Source of the DNA: Alphaproteobacteria bacterium
GTDB taxonomy: Bacteria > Pseudomonadota > Alphaproteobacteria > Micropepsales > Micropepsaceae
DNA length: 64,000 nucleotides
Assembly: GCA_021325375.1 (NCBI GenBank)
Contig: JAJPHG010000007.1
Coordinates: forward strand, 186,001-250,000
Direction of reading: 5' to 3'
The translations under genes and the position numbers were made by a program. Shown here in pieces: positions 25,769 through 35,900 of this stretch; the first letter of the stretch is position 1; every line of letters starts with the position of its first letter. The notes beneath the pieces are model-generated. The model was given only the letters and a program-made list of their open reading frames with translations. It was not told the origin of the DNA and did no database searches.

Positions 25769-27253
25769 TCAAGGAGCAGACGAAGACAGGTCAGCACCGT
25801 TCCGGCTTTCGTGCGAATGCAGGCAACTGCTCGCGTGGCGACGCCGCACGACATCAATCTCCCCTGCGTCGGCCAGCATTTCGCGGGCATAGACTCTCGT
25901 CGTCTCGAGTAGCCGGTATCGCGCACCTTTATCCGACCGATTGACGCATACAAGCGATTTCAACACGAGTTCGGCCAAAGAATGCGAGGTGTCGACGCCA
26001 GTCTCAACGTCATTTGCGACGATGATCGCCTCCTCCAGTGTGAACTCATCTGAAAATATGGACAGTGCACGCAGGGTGCTCCGCTCGGCTTCCGGCAAGA
26101 GACGATAGCTCCACTCCAGCATCCCACCGAGCGTATGATGTTTTAGCGGAGCGGCGCGACGGCCAGGCCATGTCAGCGAGAGGCCATTGTTCTCCAACAT
26201 CTGATCAAGCCTCTCGAAGCCGAAGATCTGGGCTTGAGAGGCCGCCAACTCGATCGCGAGCGCCAGACCGTCCAGCCGGCTGCAAATCCGCGCAACAAGG
26301 TCTGCCTCGCCGCTGGAAGCGATGGCGTCATTCGCTATACCGGCCCGTTCTACAAAAAGTTGCGCCGCCGGATACGACAGAACTTCTGCAGGGGATAACC
26401 CCTTGTCCCTGGGAGGGGAAGGTAGCGCACCCAGTTGAAAAACCCACTCACCTTCAATGCGCAACACCTCTCGGCTCGTAACAAGAGCGCTGATATCCGT
26501 CGCGGTGATGATCTTGTGTAAGAGCGTGGCAACCGCATCAATTAGGTGTTCGCACCCATCCACGATCAGGAGCATCTGCCGCGACTTCAGCATGCTCACG
26601 ATGCCGCCGGTGCGATCTTCGTTTCGCGGCGGCAGCCCCAACACGGCCGCGAGTGCTTCCTCAACCCTGTTCGGATCTTCAACCGATGCGAGTTCGACGA
26701 CGTACACGTTGCCCCGAAAGGATTCTTCAAGGCGGTTCGCGACGGCGAGTGCCACGGAGGTTTTTCCCATCCCGCCGGGCCCGGTGACGGTAACGACTCT
26801 TTGAGCACGTACGAGTTTGGCAATCTCGACGACAACCTCGTCGCGTCCAACGAGTTTTACTGGCGATGTTGGAGGGGCAATCCTCTCAGCCAACGCAAGG
26901 GATGGCATCCCCGGCAGATCGACATCGTCGCTGCGAGAAATCGGGGCAGCGAAGCAGTACCCGCGACCCGGGACGTTGACGATATATTTCGGTTCACTGC
27001 CGCTCAACACTTTGCGCAAGGCGGTCATCTGAAACCGCAGATTGCCTTCTTCCACGGCTATGCCAGGCCACGCAGCATCGAGAAGCGCACGATGACTAAC
27101 AACCCGGCCCGGATGTTCGAGAAGATGCGCGAGTATATCGAAGGCCCGGCTACCTATGTGAAGCGGTACGCCGTTTCGCTCTAGCAACCGTCGCGCTTTG
27201 ACCGCACGAAATGGCCCGAACGAGATCACCCAATTTTTTGTATTACCGACCAT
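25769..27253 (-). CDS. winged-helix/NB-ARC-like ATPase regulator, C-terminally short
   Basis: A 494-residue transcriptional regulator. Residues 1-105 are an OmpR-type winged helix (ISFGPFRAVKARRLLERNG to VPGRGYCFAAP). An ATPase domain follows, with Walker A GPGGMGKTSVALA, Walker B LLIVDGCEHLI and TSRE. Two relatives in this window have 946 and 949 residues; this one ends about where their ATPase-linked helical module ends (TTRVYAREML) and lacks the long TPR-like sensor region. The last 25 residues are unlike the relatives, which suggests a deletion or frameshift. The ATG at 27253 has a strong AGGAGGTC. It may be a defective or constitutive regulator. Confidence 0.85.
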   Translation of the reverse strand: MVGNTKNWVISFGPFRAVKARRLLERNGVPLHIGSRAFDILAHLLEHPGRVVSHRALLDAAWPGIAVEEGNLRFQMTALRKVLSGSEPKYIVNVPGRGYCFAAPISRSDDVDLPGMPSLALAERIAPPTSPVKLVGRDEVVVEIAKLVRAQRVVTVTGPGGMGKTSVALAVANRLEESFRGNVYVVELASVEDPNRVEEALAAVLGLPPRNEDRTGGIVSMLKSRQMLLIVDGCEHLIDAVATLLHKIITATDISALVTSREVLRIEGEWVFQLGALPSPPRDKGLSPAEVLSYPAAQLFVERAGIANDAIASSGEADLVARICSRLDGLALAIELAASQAQIFGFERLDQMLENNGLSLTWPGRRAAPLKHHTLGGMLEWSYRLLPEAERSTLRALSIFSDEFTLEEAIIVANDVETGVDTSHSLAELVLKSLVCVNRSDKGARYRLLETTRVYAREMLADAGEIDVVRRRHASSCLHSHESRNGADLSSSAP

Positions 27254-27381
27254 CTTGGCGACCTCCTGCGGCAGTTGGGAAAGAGTACCGTGATTGATCG
27301 CGTCGCGGTGCTCGAAGACCCTCGAAGGGCGATTTCGGTCGGGTTTCTTCTGTTGGTCCACAGGATCACCAAAGTGTTTGT

Positions 27382-27750
27382 TCACCGCCGATCGCCGATC
27401 GAAATGACGCGCCGCCCAAACAGCCGCGCGTCAACAGATAACGCGCCAGGACCGAGCAGGGCGAGCGCTAGCGAAGCGACACCGCTGAGGCCGACCAGGG
27501 GGCCGAGCGGAGCAGGCAACCCAGCAAATCCGGCCATCCCTCCAATGAACAGAGCGACAGCCCAAACCCGCATCCCGGACCCAGTTACAAGACCCAACGC
27601 AGCAATCCCGGCGACCCACTGACCCCAGCCGGGAAGCGCCACAACTCCCGCGAATGCTAGGAACAAAAGCTGACCGCCGAGCGAAAGCCGCAGAATCAGC
27701 AAAGCCAGCCCAGCCGCACCCGTAGGGTAGATCGAGATGGCAGAGCCCAT
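27382..27750 (-). CDS. small four-span membrane protein, DoxX-like
   Basis: A 122-residue, very hydrophobic protein with about four membrane segments and a short charged C-terminus (GPGALSVDARLFGRR) that resembles the ends of DoxX-type proteins. No catalytic motif is visible. It lies upstream of and on the same strand as the short winged-helix/ATPase regulator (129-base gap) and is divergent from the sensor kinase (149-base gap). The function is unknown; the DoxX link is a loose resemblance. Confidence 0.6.
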   Translation of the reverse strand: MGSAISIYPTGAAGLALLILRLSLGGQLLFLAFAGVVALPGWGQWVAGIAALGLVTGSGMRVWAVALFIGGMAGFAGLPAPLGPLVGLSGVASLALALLGPGALSVDARLFGRRVISIGDRR

Positions 27751-27898
27751 GATTCAACAGTAGCAATATTTCCGATCTGCCAAATCCTCCGTCTTGGGTA
27801 AGGCCTAATCATCAATTTTGAGGATCGCCGTCTAGCAGTGCTGATAAGATGTGGACGATTCATGCCGCCGGATGCCGCCGCGAGGAAGCAGACGCCAC

Positions 27899-30800
27899 AT
27901 GCGACGCTTTTTGAGAGCGCTCATCGCACTTTGCGCCTTGTGGCTGAGCTCCGTTTCGGCATCGTTTGCGCTCGTGCCAAACGTCGATATTCATCAGCTC
28001 GAGCATACGCGCTGGACGATCGGTGATGGCGCCCCTCCGGACATCTGGGGATTGGCTCAGGGACCAAGTGGATTTCTTTGGCTGGCGACGGGCGCTGGCC
28101 TCTACCGCTTCGATGGAGTGAAATTCGAACGCATTCTTCCCTTAAGTGGCGAGTCGTTTCCGTCGCTTGATATGACCTCCCTGGTTATTTCGCCAAAGAG
28201 TAATATCTGGCCTAGGGTCGACATTTGGATCGGCTATTTCTCGGGCGGTGTTAGCGAGCTTGTGGACGGTAGACTTAAGAATTATCCAGAACTGGACGGC
28301 GTTCGAGTTCAACACGTCTATAGCTTGGCGATCGATCACGTTGGTGATGTCTGGGCCACTTCCACGGAAGGGCTTTTTCGTTTTCACCATGGCCACTGGG
28401 AGCGTATCGGCCAGGCGTGGAACTACCCCTATGAGCGAGCCGCCTATCTTCATGTCGCGCGCGACGGAACCGTTTGGGTAACAGGTTCGACGCTGGCCTA
28501 CCTGAGACCTGGCGCAACGAAATTCAAGAGCCTCGACATCTCGCTTCACAAATACTCGCCGCTGGCGGAAGACCCAGCTGGGCGGATTTGGATTTCGGAC
28601 ACCACGCTGGGGATATTGCCAGTCGATGAAGCCCTGAAACGACCACCTTCAGATAAGAATCTCGAAAGCTCCGATCTCGTCCGTGCCAAAAGGATCATGT
28701 TCGACAGCAACGGAGTATTGTGGGGGACAGACGCCGACCACGGCGATAGCGGTGGTCTATTTCGGGTGCGTTCACCCAATGGTTGCCATCACCCGATCCT
28801 GCAAAGCGACGTAACCGAGAGGTTCGGGGAACGAGACGGCCTGACGTCCAACCACACAGGGCAGTTGCTGGAGGACCGCGAAGGTGATGTTTGGCTGGGA
28901 ACCAATCTCGGCCTCAACCGCTTCCGCGCGAACAAATTTACGCTTGTGCAGGGCTTGCCCACGATTGCTGAATACGGCTTTCGCTTGGCGAGCGACCGAG
29001 AAGGGAACGTACTGGTATCGGCTGCGGGTGCAATTTACCGCGTTTCCGCGCGAGCTCCTACGAAAATTCTTGCTGACGTGCATTTCCTCATCGATAGCCT
29101 TTTTGTAGACCGAAAAAAAACAATCTGGGTGACGGCACGAGATCGGACGCTCGACGACGCGAGCTTTATCGGCTTTTTGGACAAGAATCGTTTTCGATTC
29201 ATACCGGTTCCACCGGGAGCGGAGCACACCGAGATGGTGATCGCCGGTGAAGATCCAGATGGAGATCTGATCGTCAGTGTTGCTAACACGCAGCTGAGAG
29301 TGCTCAAGAACGGCTCGTGGTTATCACTTGACGCCCTGTATTCAGTTCCAAAATTGACCTACACGATCGCCTTTACCGACTCCCGCAATCGCTTTTGGAT
29401 CGGCTTCTTCGAACAAACGCTCGCATTGCTCGATCGTGGGTCATTGCACGTTTTTACGGCAAAGGACGGTCTTGCAATCGGGCAGGTGAGCGCACTCGCC
29501 GAAGTTGACGGCCGGATTCTCATCGGCGGGGAACAAGGTCTCGCCGAAGTTGACGGAAATTCCATACGCAGCATACCCGCTTCGCGCTTTCCAGGTTTCA
29601 GCGGGATTACCGGAATCGTGCGCTCGCGAGATAAAGCGATATGGACGACAGGGATTTTGGGAATTGTCCGGATTCCGGAGGACGAGCTGCAAAAAGCATT
29701 TGATGATCCCCACTATAAAATCAACTACCGGCTGTTTGACTATCGCGACGGTGTGGTCGGAATGGCCGAGCAAGCTCTTGACCAGCCAAACGCCGTGGAG
29801 AGTAACGATGGGAGACTATGGTTCAACACGAACCATGGAATCATCAGCGTTGACCCGCTGCATCTGACGTTCAACACGCTACCTCCGCCGGTGTTCGTCA
29901 CGTCCTTGACGATCGACGGCCAAACACGACTGCCTGAGAATCAAACATTGCCCGCAGGTTCCAAAGAGGTGCGCATCGACTACACCGCCACGAGCTTGCA
30001 GGTTCCAGAACGCGTGCCGTTCCGATACATGCTTGAGGGATTTTCAACCCGGTGGACCGATCCAGGAACACTTAGGCAAGCGTTCTTCACCAATCTTCCG
30101 CCGGGCCAATATCGATTTCGTGTTATCGCCGCAAACAACGACGGAGTGTGGAATCAGCGCGGGGCTTCTGTTTCCTTCGTGATTCCTCCAACCTTTTTGC
30201 AAAGCTGGGCTTTCGCGGCGCTCTGTATGTTGGCCGGCACTGCCGTTCTTTGGGGTCTCTATATGTTTCGGGTCGATCAGGTGGCCGGGCATGTGAGATC
30301 GCGCCTGGAAGAACGCATCCGCGAGCGCGAGCGCATCGCCCGCGAGCTGCACGACACGCTTTTGCAGTCCGTTCAAGGCCTGATCCTGCGCTTTCATGCC
30401 GTCGTAGAGAGGATGCAGCCGGCCGATCCGCGCCGGCAGGAGCTCGAACACACGATCGAGCGCGCCGACCAGGTGCTTCTGGAGGGGCGCGAGCGCGTAC
30501 ACCACCTGCGTGTCTCGGGCAATCGCGGCGACCTACCTACCGCTCTATGCGAGGTTGGCGAAGAGCTTGCCGAAGATCGAATTGCGAAATTTCAAATGAG
30601 TGTCGAGGGTACGACACGCCAGCTCCATGCAATCGTCCGCGAAGAGCTTATCTGGATCGGGCGCGAGGCGTTGATCAATGCCTTCACGCATGCTGACGCA
30701 TCGCTAGTCTTCGCAGAGATATCGTACCACTGGCGCGAACTGCGGCTGGAGATCCGGGATGATGGCCGGGGCCTGCCAAAGGAGGTCGCGGCCACTGGCG

Positions 30801-31000
30801 GCAAGACCGGCCATTTCGGCCTCGTGGGCATCCGGGAGCGTGCAAATCGGATCCGAGGGCGGTTGAGCCTTCAAAGCAGACGCAGCAGCGGCACCGCGCT
30901 GACGGTGATCGTTCCCGCGAACATCGCTTACCAGGAGAGCCATCGCCGATGGCATTTCGGAGCAATTCGAAGACTTTTTCTGGGGGATATCGAGTCGTGA
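27899..31000 (+). CDS. triple-Y beta-propeller sensor histidine kinase
   Basis: A 1033-residue membrane sensor. A signal peptide (MRRFLRALIALCALWLSSVSASFA) is followed by a long periplasmic region of two-component propeller repeats (motifs such as GLAQGPSGFLWLATGAGLYR and DREGDVWLGTNLGLNR). A Y_Y_Y domain (about 665-755), one membrane span (about 765-790), a HisKA_3 domain with the phosphorylated H818 in ARELHDTLLQSVQGL, and a HATPase domain complete it. Such sensors bind sugars or other small molecules in the periplasm. The ATG at 27899 is chosen because the signal peptide begins there. Its stop overlaps the response regulator start (GTGA at 30997-31000). Confidence 0.93.
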   Translation: MRRFLRALIALCALWLSSVSASFALVPNVDIHQLEHTRWTIGDGAPPDIWGLAQGPSGFLWLATGAGLYRFDGVKFERILPLSGESFPSLDMTSLVISPKSNIWPRVDIWIGYFSGGVSELVDGRLKNYPELDGVRVQHVYSLAIDHVGDVWATSTEGLFRFHHGHWERIGQAWNYPYERAAYLHVARDGTVWVTGSTLAYLRPGATKFKSLDISLHKYSPLAEDPAGRIWISDTTLGILPVDEALKRPPSDKNLESSDLVRAKRIMFDSNGVLWGTDADHGDSGGLFRVRSPNGCHHPILQSDVTERFGERDGLTSNHTGQLLEDREGDVWLGTNLGLNRFRANKFTLVQGLPTIAEYGFRLASDREGNVLVSAAGAIYRVSARAPTKILADVHFLIDSLFVDRKKTIWVTARDRTLDDASFIGFLDKNRFRFIPVPPGAEHTEMVIAGEDPDGDLIVSVANTQLRVLKNGSWLSLDALYSVPKLTYTIAFTDSRNRFWIGFFEQTLALLDRGSLHVFTAKDGLAIGQVSALAEVDGRILIGGEQGLAEVDGNSIRSIPASRFPGFSGITGIVRSRDKAIWTTGILGIVRIPEDELQKAFDDPHYKINYRLFDYRDGVVGMAEQALDQPNAVESNDGRLWFNTNHGIISVDPLHLTFNTLPPPVFVTSLTIDGQTRLPENQTLPAGSKEVRIDYTATSLQVPERVPFRYMLEGFSTRWTDPGTLRQAFFTNLPPGQYRFRVIAANNDGVWNQRGASVSFVIPPTFLQSWAFAALCMLAGTAVLWGLYMFRVDQVAGHVRSRLEERIRERERIARELHDTLLQSVQGLILRFHAVVERMQPADPRRQELEHTIERADQVLLEGRERVHHLRVSGNRGDLPTALCEVGEELAEDRIAKFQMSVEGTTRQLHAIVREELIWIGREALINAFTHADASLVFAEISYHWRELRLEIRDDGRGLPKEVAATGGKTGHFGLVGIRERANRIRGRLSLQSRRSSGTALTVIVPANIAYQESHRRWHFGAIRRLFLGDIES

Positions 31001-31623
31001 CCGCCGCGCCCATACGCATCTTGATTGCCGATGACCACCCCCTCCTACGCGAGGGGGTCGCCGCCGTGTTGTCGAACGAACAAGACATGGAAGTCGTTGC
31101 CGAAGCAGGAAATGGTATCGAGGCCGTGGAGCTGTTCCGAAAATACACTCCGGACATAACGCTTATGGACTTGCAAATGCCGGGTTTGAACGGCGTGGAC
31201 GCGATACGAGCGATCCGCGGTGAAGCGCCTCAGGCGCGGATCATCGTACTGACGACCTATTCTGGCGACATACAGGCTGGGCTCGCGCTCAAGGCCGGAG
31301 CCGCTGGCTATCTGCTGAAAAGCATGTTGCGCAACGATTTGATTGACACTATCCGCATGGTACATGCCGGGCTTAAACGTGTGCCACCGGAAATCGCCGC
31401 CGAAATCGCGGAGCACATGGCCGACGAGAGGTTGTCGGAGCGGGAGATAGAAGTTCTTGTTGAGGTAGCTCGTGGCAGTGCGAATAAGGAAATTGCGAGG
31501 TTGCTCTCAATTTCTGTGACCACCGTCAATGCCCATGTGAAAAACATCTTGCAAAAGCTTCACGCCAAAGATCGTACCCAAGCTGTGACGATTGCGATAA
31601 AGCGGGGAATTATCGAAATCTAG
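30997..31623 (+). CDS. NarL/LuxR-type response regulator
   Basis: A 208-residue response regulator: receiver domain with the acidic pocket IADDHP and phosphoacceptor D58 (LMDLQMPG), conserved T and K (LTTYSG, LLKSM), then a LuxR-type HTH (LSEREIEVLVEVARGSANKEIA). The GTG at 30997 overlaps the kinase stop, so the pair is translationally coupled and surely cognate. The frame extends to an ATG at 30949 inside the kinase gene. It ends 29 bases from the 3' end of the convergent cyo operon; its targets are not visible. Confidence 0.93.
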   Translation: MTAAPIRILIADDHPLLREGVAAVLSNEQDMEVVAEAGNGIEAVELFRKYTPDITLMDLQMPGLNGVDAIRAIRGEAPQARIIVLTTYSGDIQAGLALKAGAAGYLLKSMLRNDLIDTIRMVHAGLKRVPPEIAAEIAEHMADERLSEREIEVLVEVARGSANKEIARLLSISVTTVNAHVKNILQKLHAKDRTQAVTIAIKRGIIEI

Positions 31624-31651
31624 CCCGGCGCTGCGCAGTCGAACCTAGCGT

Positions 31652-32056
31652 TCAGCGCTGCATATTTAGCATGTCCTTCATCGGGATCATGTTGTGGTTG
31701 AGATTCGTCATGATCCAAAGCGACCCGAAGATCACGAGGCAAACGATAAGAACTCCGAACGCCAGCGCAAGCACATTGTTCGTATTGTCGGGCCCGGTCG
31801 TGATGTGGAGAAAGAATACGAGATGAATGCCCATCTGGGCCACGGCGAGCGCAACCAGCGCGGCAGGTACGGCGGGGCCGTAGATGACGTTTGTTTGTAC
31901 AACCCAAAACGAGGCACCCGTGAGCCAAACTGCCAGCACGAAGCCGATCAGATAGCTTTGCACGCCCTTCCCGAATGATTCCCCAACGTCGAGGCTGAGG
32001 CCTGGAGCCTTGTCGCGTGCCCGTGACGCGCCATCGGCAATTCCGTTTCCACTCAT
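31652..32056 (-). CDS. cyoD: cytochrome bo3 quinol oxidase subunit IV (CyoD)
   Basis: A 134-residue small subunit with three membrane segments (LIGFVLAVWLTGASFWVV, AALVALAVAQMGIHLVFFLH and VLALAFGVLIVCLVIFGSLW). It assists assembly of the binuclear centre in the bo3 oxidase. It is longer than the E. coli subunit (about 109 residues) because of an N-terminal extension. Its ATG at 32056 overlaps the CyoC stop (ATGA). It is the last gene of cyoABCD; no cyoE (haem O synthase) follows. Confidence 0.92.
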   Translation of the reverse strand: MSGNGIADGASRARDKAPGLSLDVGESFGKGVQSYLIGFVLAVWLTGASFWVVQTNVIYGPAVPAALVALAVAQMGIHLVFFLHITTGPDNTNNVLALAFGVLIVCLVIFGSLWIMTNLNHNMIPMKDMLNMQR

Positions 32057-32715
32057 GGCGTGAACCTCGCGAGATAGACGAGCGAAAAGATCGCGACCCA
32101 GATGATGTCGAGGGCATGCCAGAACAGGCTGAAGCAGGCGAGCCGCCGCAGCATGTCCTGCCTGAACCCCTTCGCAAAGATCTGGGCCATCATCGTTCCC
32201 AGCCAAAGCAGACCGGCCGTCACATGCAATCCGTGGCAGCCTACGAGCGCGAAGAACGCTGAGTAAAATGCGCCATCCGCCGGTCCTTGGTGTGCCGCGA
32301 TCAGACCAGCGAATTCGTGTATCTCCAGAAACAGGAACGCCGCGCCGAGAATGCCGGTCAGGAGCAGTCCCGCTTCCATCAGAAGAAGGTTTCGTGCGGC
32401 GGCGCCGAGGGAGGCGATACCGCAGAGGAAGCTCGAAACAAGCAAGCAGATCGTCTCGATCGTGAGATTCGACATATCGAGATGCGGTGCGGGTACCGTG
32501 GCATTGCCGGCCACCACTTGGAATGCCGCAAAGAAGGCAGAGAACATGACGATATCGGACAGTAGGAAGATCCAGAACCCGAACGACACCACGATACTTT
32601 TAGACGTGGGGCCACCTTCTCCCCGGCCGGGGGCATCCGAACTCGATCCGAATGCGAGGCTTCCGCCGGCGACATCGGCCGGGATAAGGGACGAGCGCTC
32701 CGACACCATGCTCAT
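32053..32715 (-). CDS. cyoC: cytochrome bo3 quinol oxidase subunit III (CyoC)
   Basis: A 220-residue haem-copper oxidase subunit III with five membrane segments and the family pattern [18 protein letters not shown] near the N-terminus and [19 protein letters not shown] later. It stabilises the oxidase core. The first 35 residues are a poorly conserved cytoplasmic leader. Its start overlaps the CyoB stop and its stop overlaps the CyoD start by 4 bases each, as expected in a coupled cyo operon. Confidence 0.94.
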   Translation of the reverse strand: MSMVSERSSLIPADVAGGSLAFGSSSDAPGRGEGGPTSKSIVVSFGFWIFLLSDIVMFSAFFAAFQVVAGNATVPAPHLDMSNLTIETICLLVSSFLCGIASLGAAARNLLLMEAGLLLTGILGAAFLFLEIHEFAGLIAAHQGPADGAFYSAFFALVGCHGLHVTAGLLWLGTMMAQIFAKGFRQDMLRRLACFSLFWHALDIIWVAIFSLVYLARFTP

Positions 32716-34715
32716 TGCGGCATCCCTTCCGCCAGCGCGTCCGATCTTGCAAGCCTGTTTTCACGGTCGAGGCGAGCGACCTCGCGGGCCGATATCTCCT
32801 GCTCGCTCCTGTCGCGCCATGCGAACGCTACGAAGGCCGCGTAGATGCCAACGGCACCCAGGCCGGCGAGCCAATAGATCCGCCAGATCATCGCGAAGCC
32901 GAGAAACACCGCGAAAAAGGCCGTGACGACGCCGGTCGCAGTGTTTCGCGGCACGGATATCGCCTCGTAAGTGGGCTCGCCGGTCAGGAGGTGCGCGAGC
33001 TCGCGAGCTTTGCTCTTCATGCCCCAATACGGCTCCTCGCCTTTGACGTTGGGCATGACTGCGAAATTGAACGCCGGCGGCGGCGAGGCTGTCGCCCATT
33101 CGAGTGTCCTGCCGTCCCAGGGATCGCCGGTCGTATCCTGAAGCGCGGCGCGGCGCCGGATGGAAACTACGAATTGAATGATCTGGGCGCCGATGCCGAG
33201 CGTGATCAGGCCGGCGCCCGCCGCCGCAACCAACACCCATGGGTACCATTCGGGCCGATCGAAATGCTGCATGCGCCGGGTCATGCCGAGAAGACCGAGC
33301 ACATAGAGCGGCATGAAGGCCATGTAGAAACCAACGAGCCAGAGCCAGAAGGCGCGCTTGCCCCAGGTCTCGTCGAGTCGGAATCCAAAGGCTTTGGGGA
33401 ACCAGTAATTGTATCCGGCGAATGCGCCAAACAGCACACCGCCGATGATGACGTTGTGGAAATGCGCGACCAGGAAGAGACTGTTGTGTAGGACGAAGTC
33501 GGCGGGCGGCACGGCCATTAGCACGCCGGTCATGCCGCCGACGATGAACGTGACCATGAATCCGATCGACCACAGCATCGGCACTGTGAAGCGAACCCTC
33601 CCGCCGTACATCGTGAAGAGCCAGTTGTAGACCTTCACACCCGTCGGCACGGCGATGATCATCGTCATGATGCCGAAGAAGCCGTTGACGTCGGCGCCGG
33701 CGCCCATCGTGAAGAAATGGTGCAGCCAAACCATAAATGAGAGGAGGCAGATGGCCATGGTCGCCATCACCATCGAGCGGTAGCCGAACAGTGGCTTGCC
33801 GGAGAAGGTCGCGATGACCTCGGAGAATATGCCGAACGCCGGTAGAATGTGGATGTAGACCTCCGGATGGCCCCACGTCCAGATGAGGTTGACGAACATC
33901 ATCGGGTTACCGCCCATCTCGTTGGTGAAGAAATGGAAGTCGAGGTAGCGGTCGAGCAGCAGCATCGCCGTCACCGCGGTCAGGATCGGAAACGAAGCGA
34001 CGATCAGAAGATTCGAAGCCAGCGCCGTCCAGCAAAAGACCGGCATGCGCCAGTAGCTCATGCCGGGCGCTCGCATCTTGAGGATGGTCGTGACCAGGTT
34101 GACGCCCGACATGATTGTCCCCGCGCCGGAAATCTGGATTGCCCAAAGATAGTAGTCGACGCCGACATCCGGCGAATATTGCAATTCAGACAGCGGCGGA
34201 TAAGGCAGCCAGCCTGTTCGGGCGAACTCGCCGACGACGAGCGAGATATTCACCAGAAGCGCAGCTGCAGCGGTGAGCCAGAAGCTCACGGAATTCAGCG
34301 TCGGGAAAGCGACGTCGCGAACGCCCAGTTGCAGCGGCACTACGAAGTTCATCAGGCCGGTCACGAACGGCATGGCGACGAAAAAGATCATTATCGTGCC
34401 ATGAGCCGAGAAGACTTGATCGTAGTGGTCTGGCGGCAGATAACCCTGCCCGTGAAAGGCGAGCGCCTGCTGCGAGCGCATCATCACCGCGTCGCTGAAG
34501 CCCCGAAGCAGCATTACGAGTGCCAGCAGGCAGTACATCACGCCGATACGCTTGTGATCGACGCTCGTGATCCATTCCTTCCAGAGATAGGGCACGTATC
34601 CTTTCAGGAACACCCAGACGATGACGCCGGCGAGCATGAGTCCCACGACGCCGGCGGCTACCAACGGAATTGGCTCCGACCACGGTATTGCCTGCCAAGT
34701 CAGCCGTCCGAGCAT
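32712..34715 (-). CDS. cyoB: cytochrome bo3 quinol oxidase subunit I (CyoB)
   Basis: The catalytic subunit, 667 residues (E. coli 663), which binds haem b, haem o and CuB and pumps protons while reducing oxygen to water. The diagnostic motifs are present: the cross-linked His-Tyr site [12 protein letters not shown], the CuB pair HHFF and the haem ligand segment [11 protein letters not shown]. The N-terminal extra helix ([20 protein letters not shown], then [15 protein letters not shown]) is typical of the bo3 group. It starts 1 base after the CyoA stop. Confidence 0.97.
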   Translation of the reverse strand: MLGRLTWQAIPWSEPIPLVAAGVVGLMLAGVIVWVFLKGYVPYLWKEWITSVDHKRIGVMYCLLALVMLLRGFSDAVMMRSQQALAFHGQGYLPPDHYDQVFSAHGTIMIFFVAMPFVTGLMNFVVPLQLGVRDVAFPTLNSVSFWLTAAAALLVNISLVVGEFARTGWLPYPPLSELQYSPDVGVDYYLWAIQISGAGTIMSGVNLVTTILKMRAPGMSYWRMPVFCWTALASNLLIVASFPILTAVTAMLLLDRYLDFHFFTNEMGGNPMMFVNLIWTWGHPEVYIHILPAFGIFSEVIATFSGKPLFGYRSMVMATMAICLLSFMVWLHHFFTMGAGADVNGFFGIMTMIIAVPTGVKVYNWLFTMYGGRVRFTVPMLWSIGFMVTFIVGGMTGVLMAVPPADFVLHNSLFLVAHFHNVIIGGVLFGAFAGYNYWFPKAFGFRLDETWGKRAFWLWLVGFYMAFMPLYVLGLLGMTRRMQHFDRPEWYPWVLVAAAGAGLITLGIGAQIIQFVVSIRRRAALQDTTGDPWDGRTLEWATASPPPAFNFAVMPNVKGEEPYWGMKSKARELAHLLTGEPTYEAISVPRNTATGVVTAFFAVFLGFAMIWRIYWLAGLGAVGIYAAFVAFAWRDRSEQEISAREVARLDRENRLARSDALAEGMPQ

Positions 34716-34716
34716 G

Positions 34717-35667
34717 TCAATGTGCTCCCGTCGTGGTGTCGGAAACCGGTGCGAGCGAAGGCCCGCTTCCGGGCGGAAGGCGGAGGCTCACGATGTCCTC
34801 GAACAAGCCGTCCGACACGCTGCCGAACACCTGCACGCGCCGCTCGTGCGATTGCTTCGATAGAACGCGGTATTCGGCGGCGTCCAGACGGGAGGTCGCA
34901 GCGTGCGCGCTTTCGACAAAGGCTGCGAAGTCCGCTGGCGTTGCGACCACGGTATCGAACGCCATGTCGGCGAACCCGTCGCCGCTGAATTGCGCCGACA
35001 ATCCCGGGAACGTGCCGGTCTCCGAGCCCAGCAGGTTCAGCTGCGTGACCATGCCGTTCATCGCGTAGATTTCGCTGGAAAGCCTAGGTACGAAAAAGAC
35101 GTTCATCACAGACGCCGAGGTGATCCTCAGATTCACCGGCGTGCCGACAGGGATCACAAGACGATTGATCGTGGCGATGTGCTGGTCGGGGTAGATGAAC
35201 AGCCACCGCCAGTCGAGGGATACGACTTCTACCTCTAACGCTCGCCGCGGCGATGCGATCGGCCGCGCCGGATCGAGGTCGTGCGCCCCTGTCCATGCGA
35301 CGCCACCAAGAAAGAGGATCACGAGCGCAGGAATCGCCCATACCAGTGCTTCCAACTTCCCGGAATAGGCCCAAGCGGGTCGATAGGTTGCTGCCTTGTT
35401 GGAAGCGCGAAACCACCACGCAAACAAAAGGATGGCCAGGATGGTCGGTATGACGATCACAAGCATGATGCCCAGGGCATCCAGGAGGACCAAGCGGTCG
35501 CCGTCCGCGACAGGTCCGGCAGGAGAGAGGATCGTGGGGTAACACCCGGCCGCGGCAACGGACGTGAGAGCGACTGTGGCAATCCGACGGAGGTGCCGTC
35601 GCGCACGCCAGCCCTGGCTCGTACTGTTCCGTGCTACAGCTGATGCCAAAGCGACGCTCCGAGGCAC
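34717..35667 (-). CDS. cyoA: cytochrome bo3 quinol oxidase subunit II (CyoA)
   Basis: A 316-residue lipoprotein subunit. A long signal with lipobox VAAAGC (Cys at about 42) and two membrane spans lead into a periplasmic cupredoxin domain. The CuA ligands of cytochrome c oxidases are absent ([16 protein letters not shown] replaces the Cys-containing loop), which identifies a quinol oxidase. The start is a GTG at 35667, with no ATG near; a later start cannot be excluded. It is the first gene of cyoABCD, preceded by a 233-base region shared with the end of the large regulator at 35901. Confidence 0.94.
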   Translation of the reverse strand: MPRSVALASAVARNSTSQGWRARRHLRRIATVALTSVAAAGCYPTILSPAGPVADGDRLVLLDALGIMLVIVIPTILAILLFAWWFRASNKAATYRPAWAYSGKLEALVWAIPALVILFLGGVAWTGAHDLDPARPIASPRRALEVEVVSLDWRWLFIYPDQHIATINRLVIPVGTPVNLRITSASVMNVFFVPRLSSEIYAMNGMVTQLNLLGSETGTFPGLSAQFSGDGFADMAFDTVVATPADFAAFVESAHAATSRLDAAEYRVLSKQSHERRVQVFGSVSDGLFEDIVSLRLPPGSGPSLAPVSDTTTGAH

Positions 35668-35900
35668 GTTCCGCGTTGCGACGCTAGGGCGAAGCTATCC
35701 TTTTGGAATTGGCTGGAAGTAGCCTGTTGAGGAAAGACGTGCGCAAAACCACTTTACAGGCGCCTGCTGAGAATACGTGCACGTTCGCGACGCCCAAGCC
35801 CGCTGGACTAAGATTTCGGGCACTTGCTTGCCATTTCTAGCAACATTTAACGCCGGTCAATCTTGAACTTGGCCTAGACTGCGGGCGATATCGTCCACGC

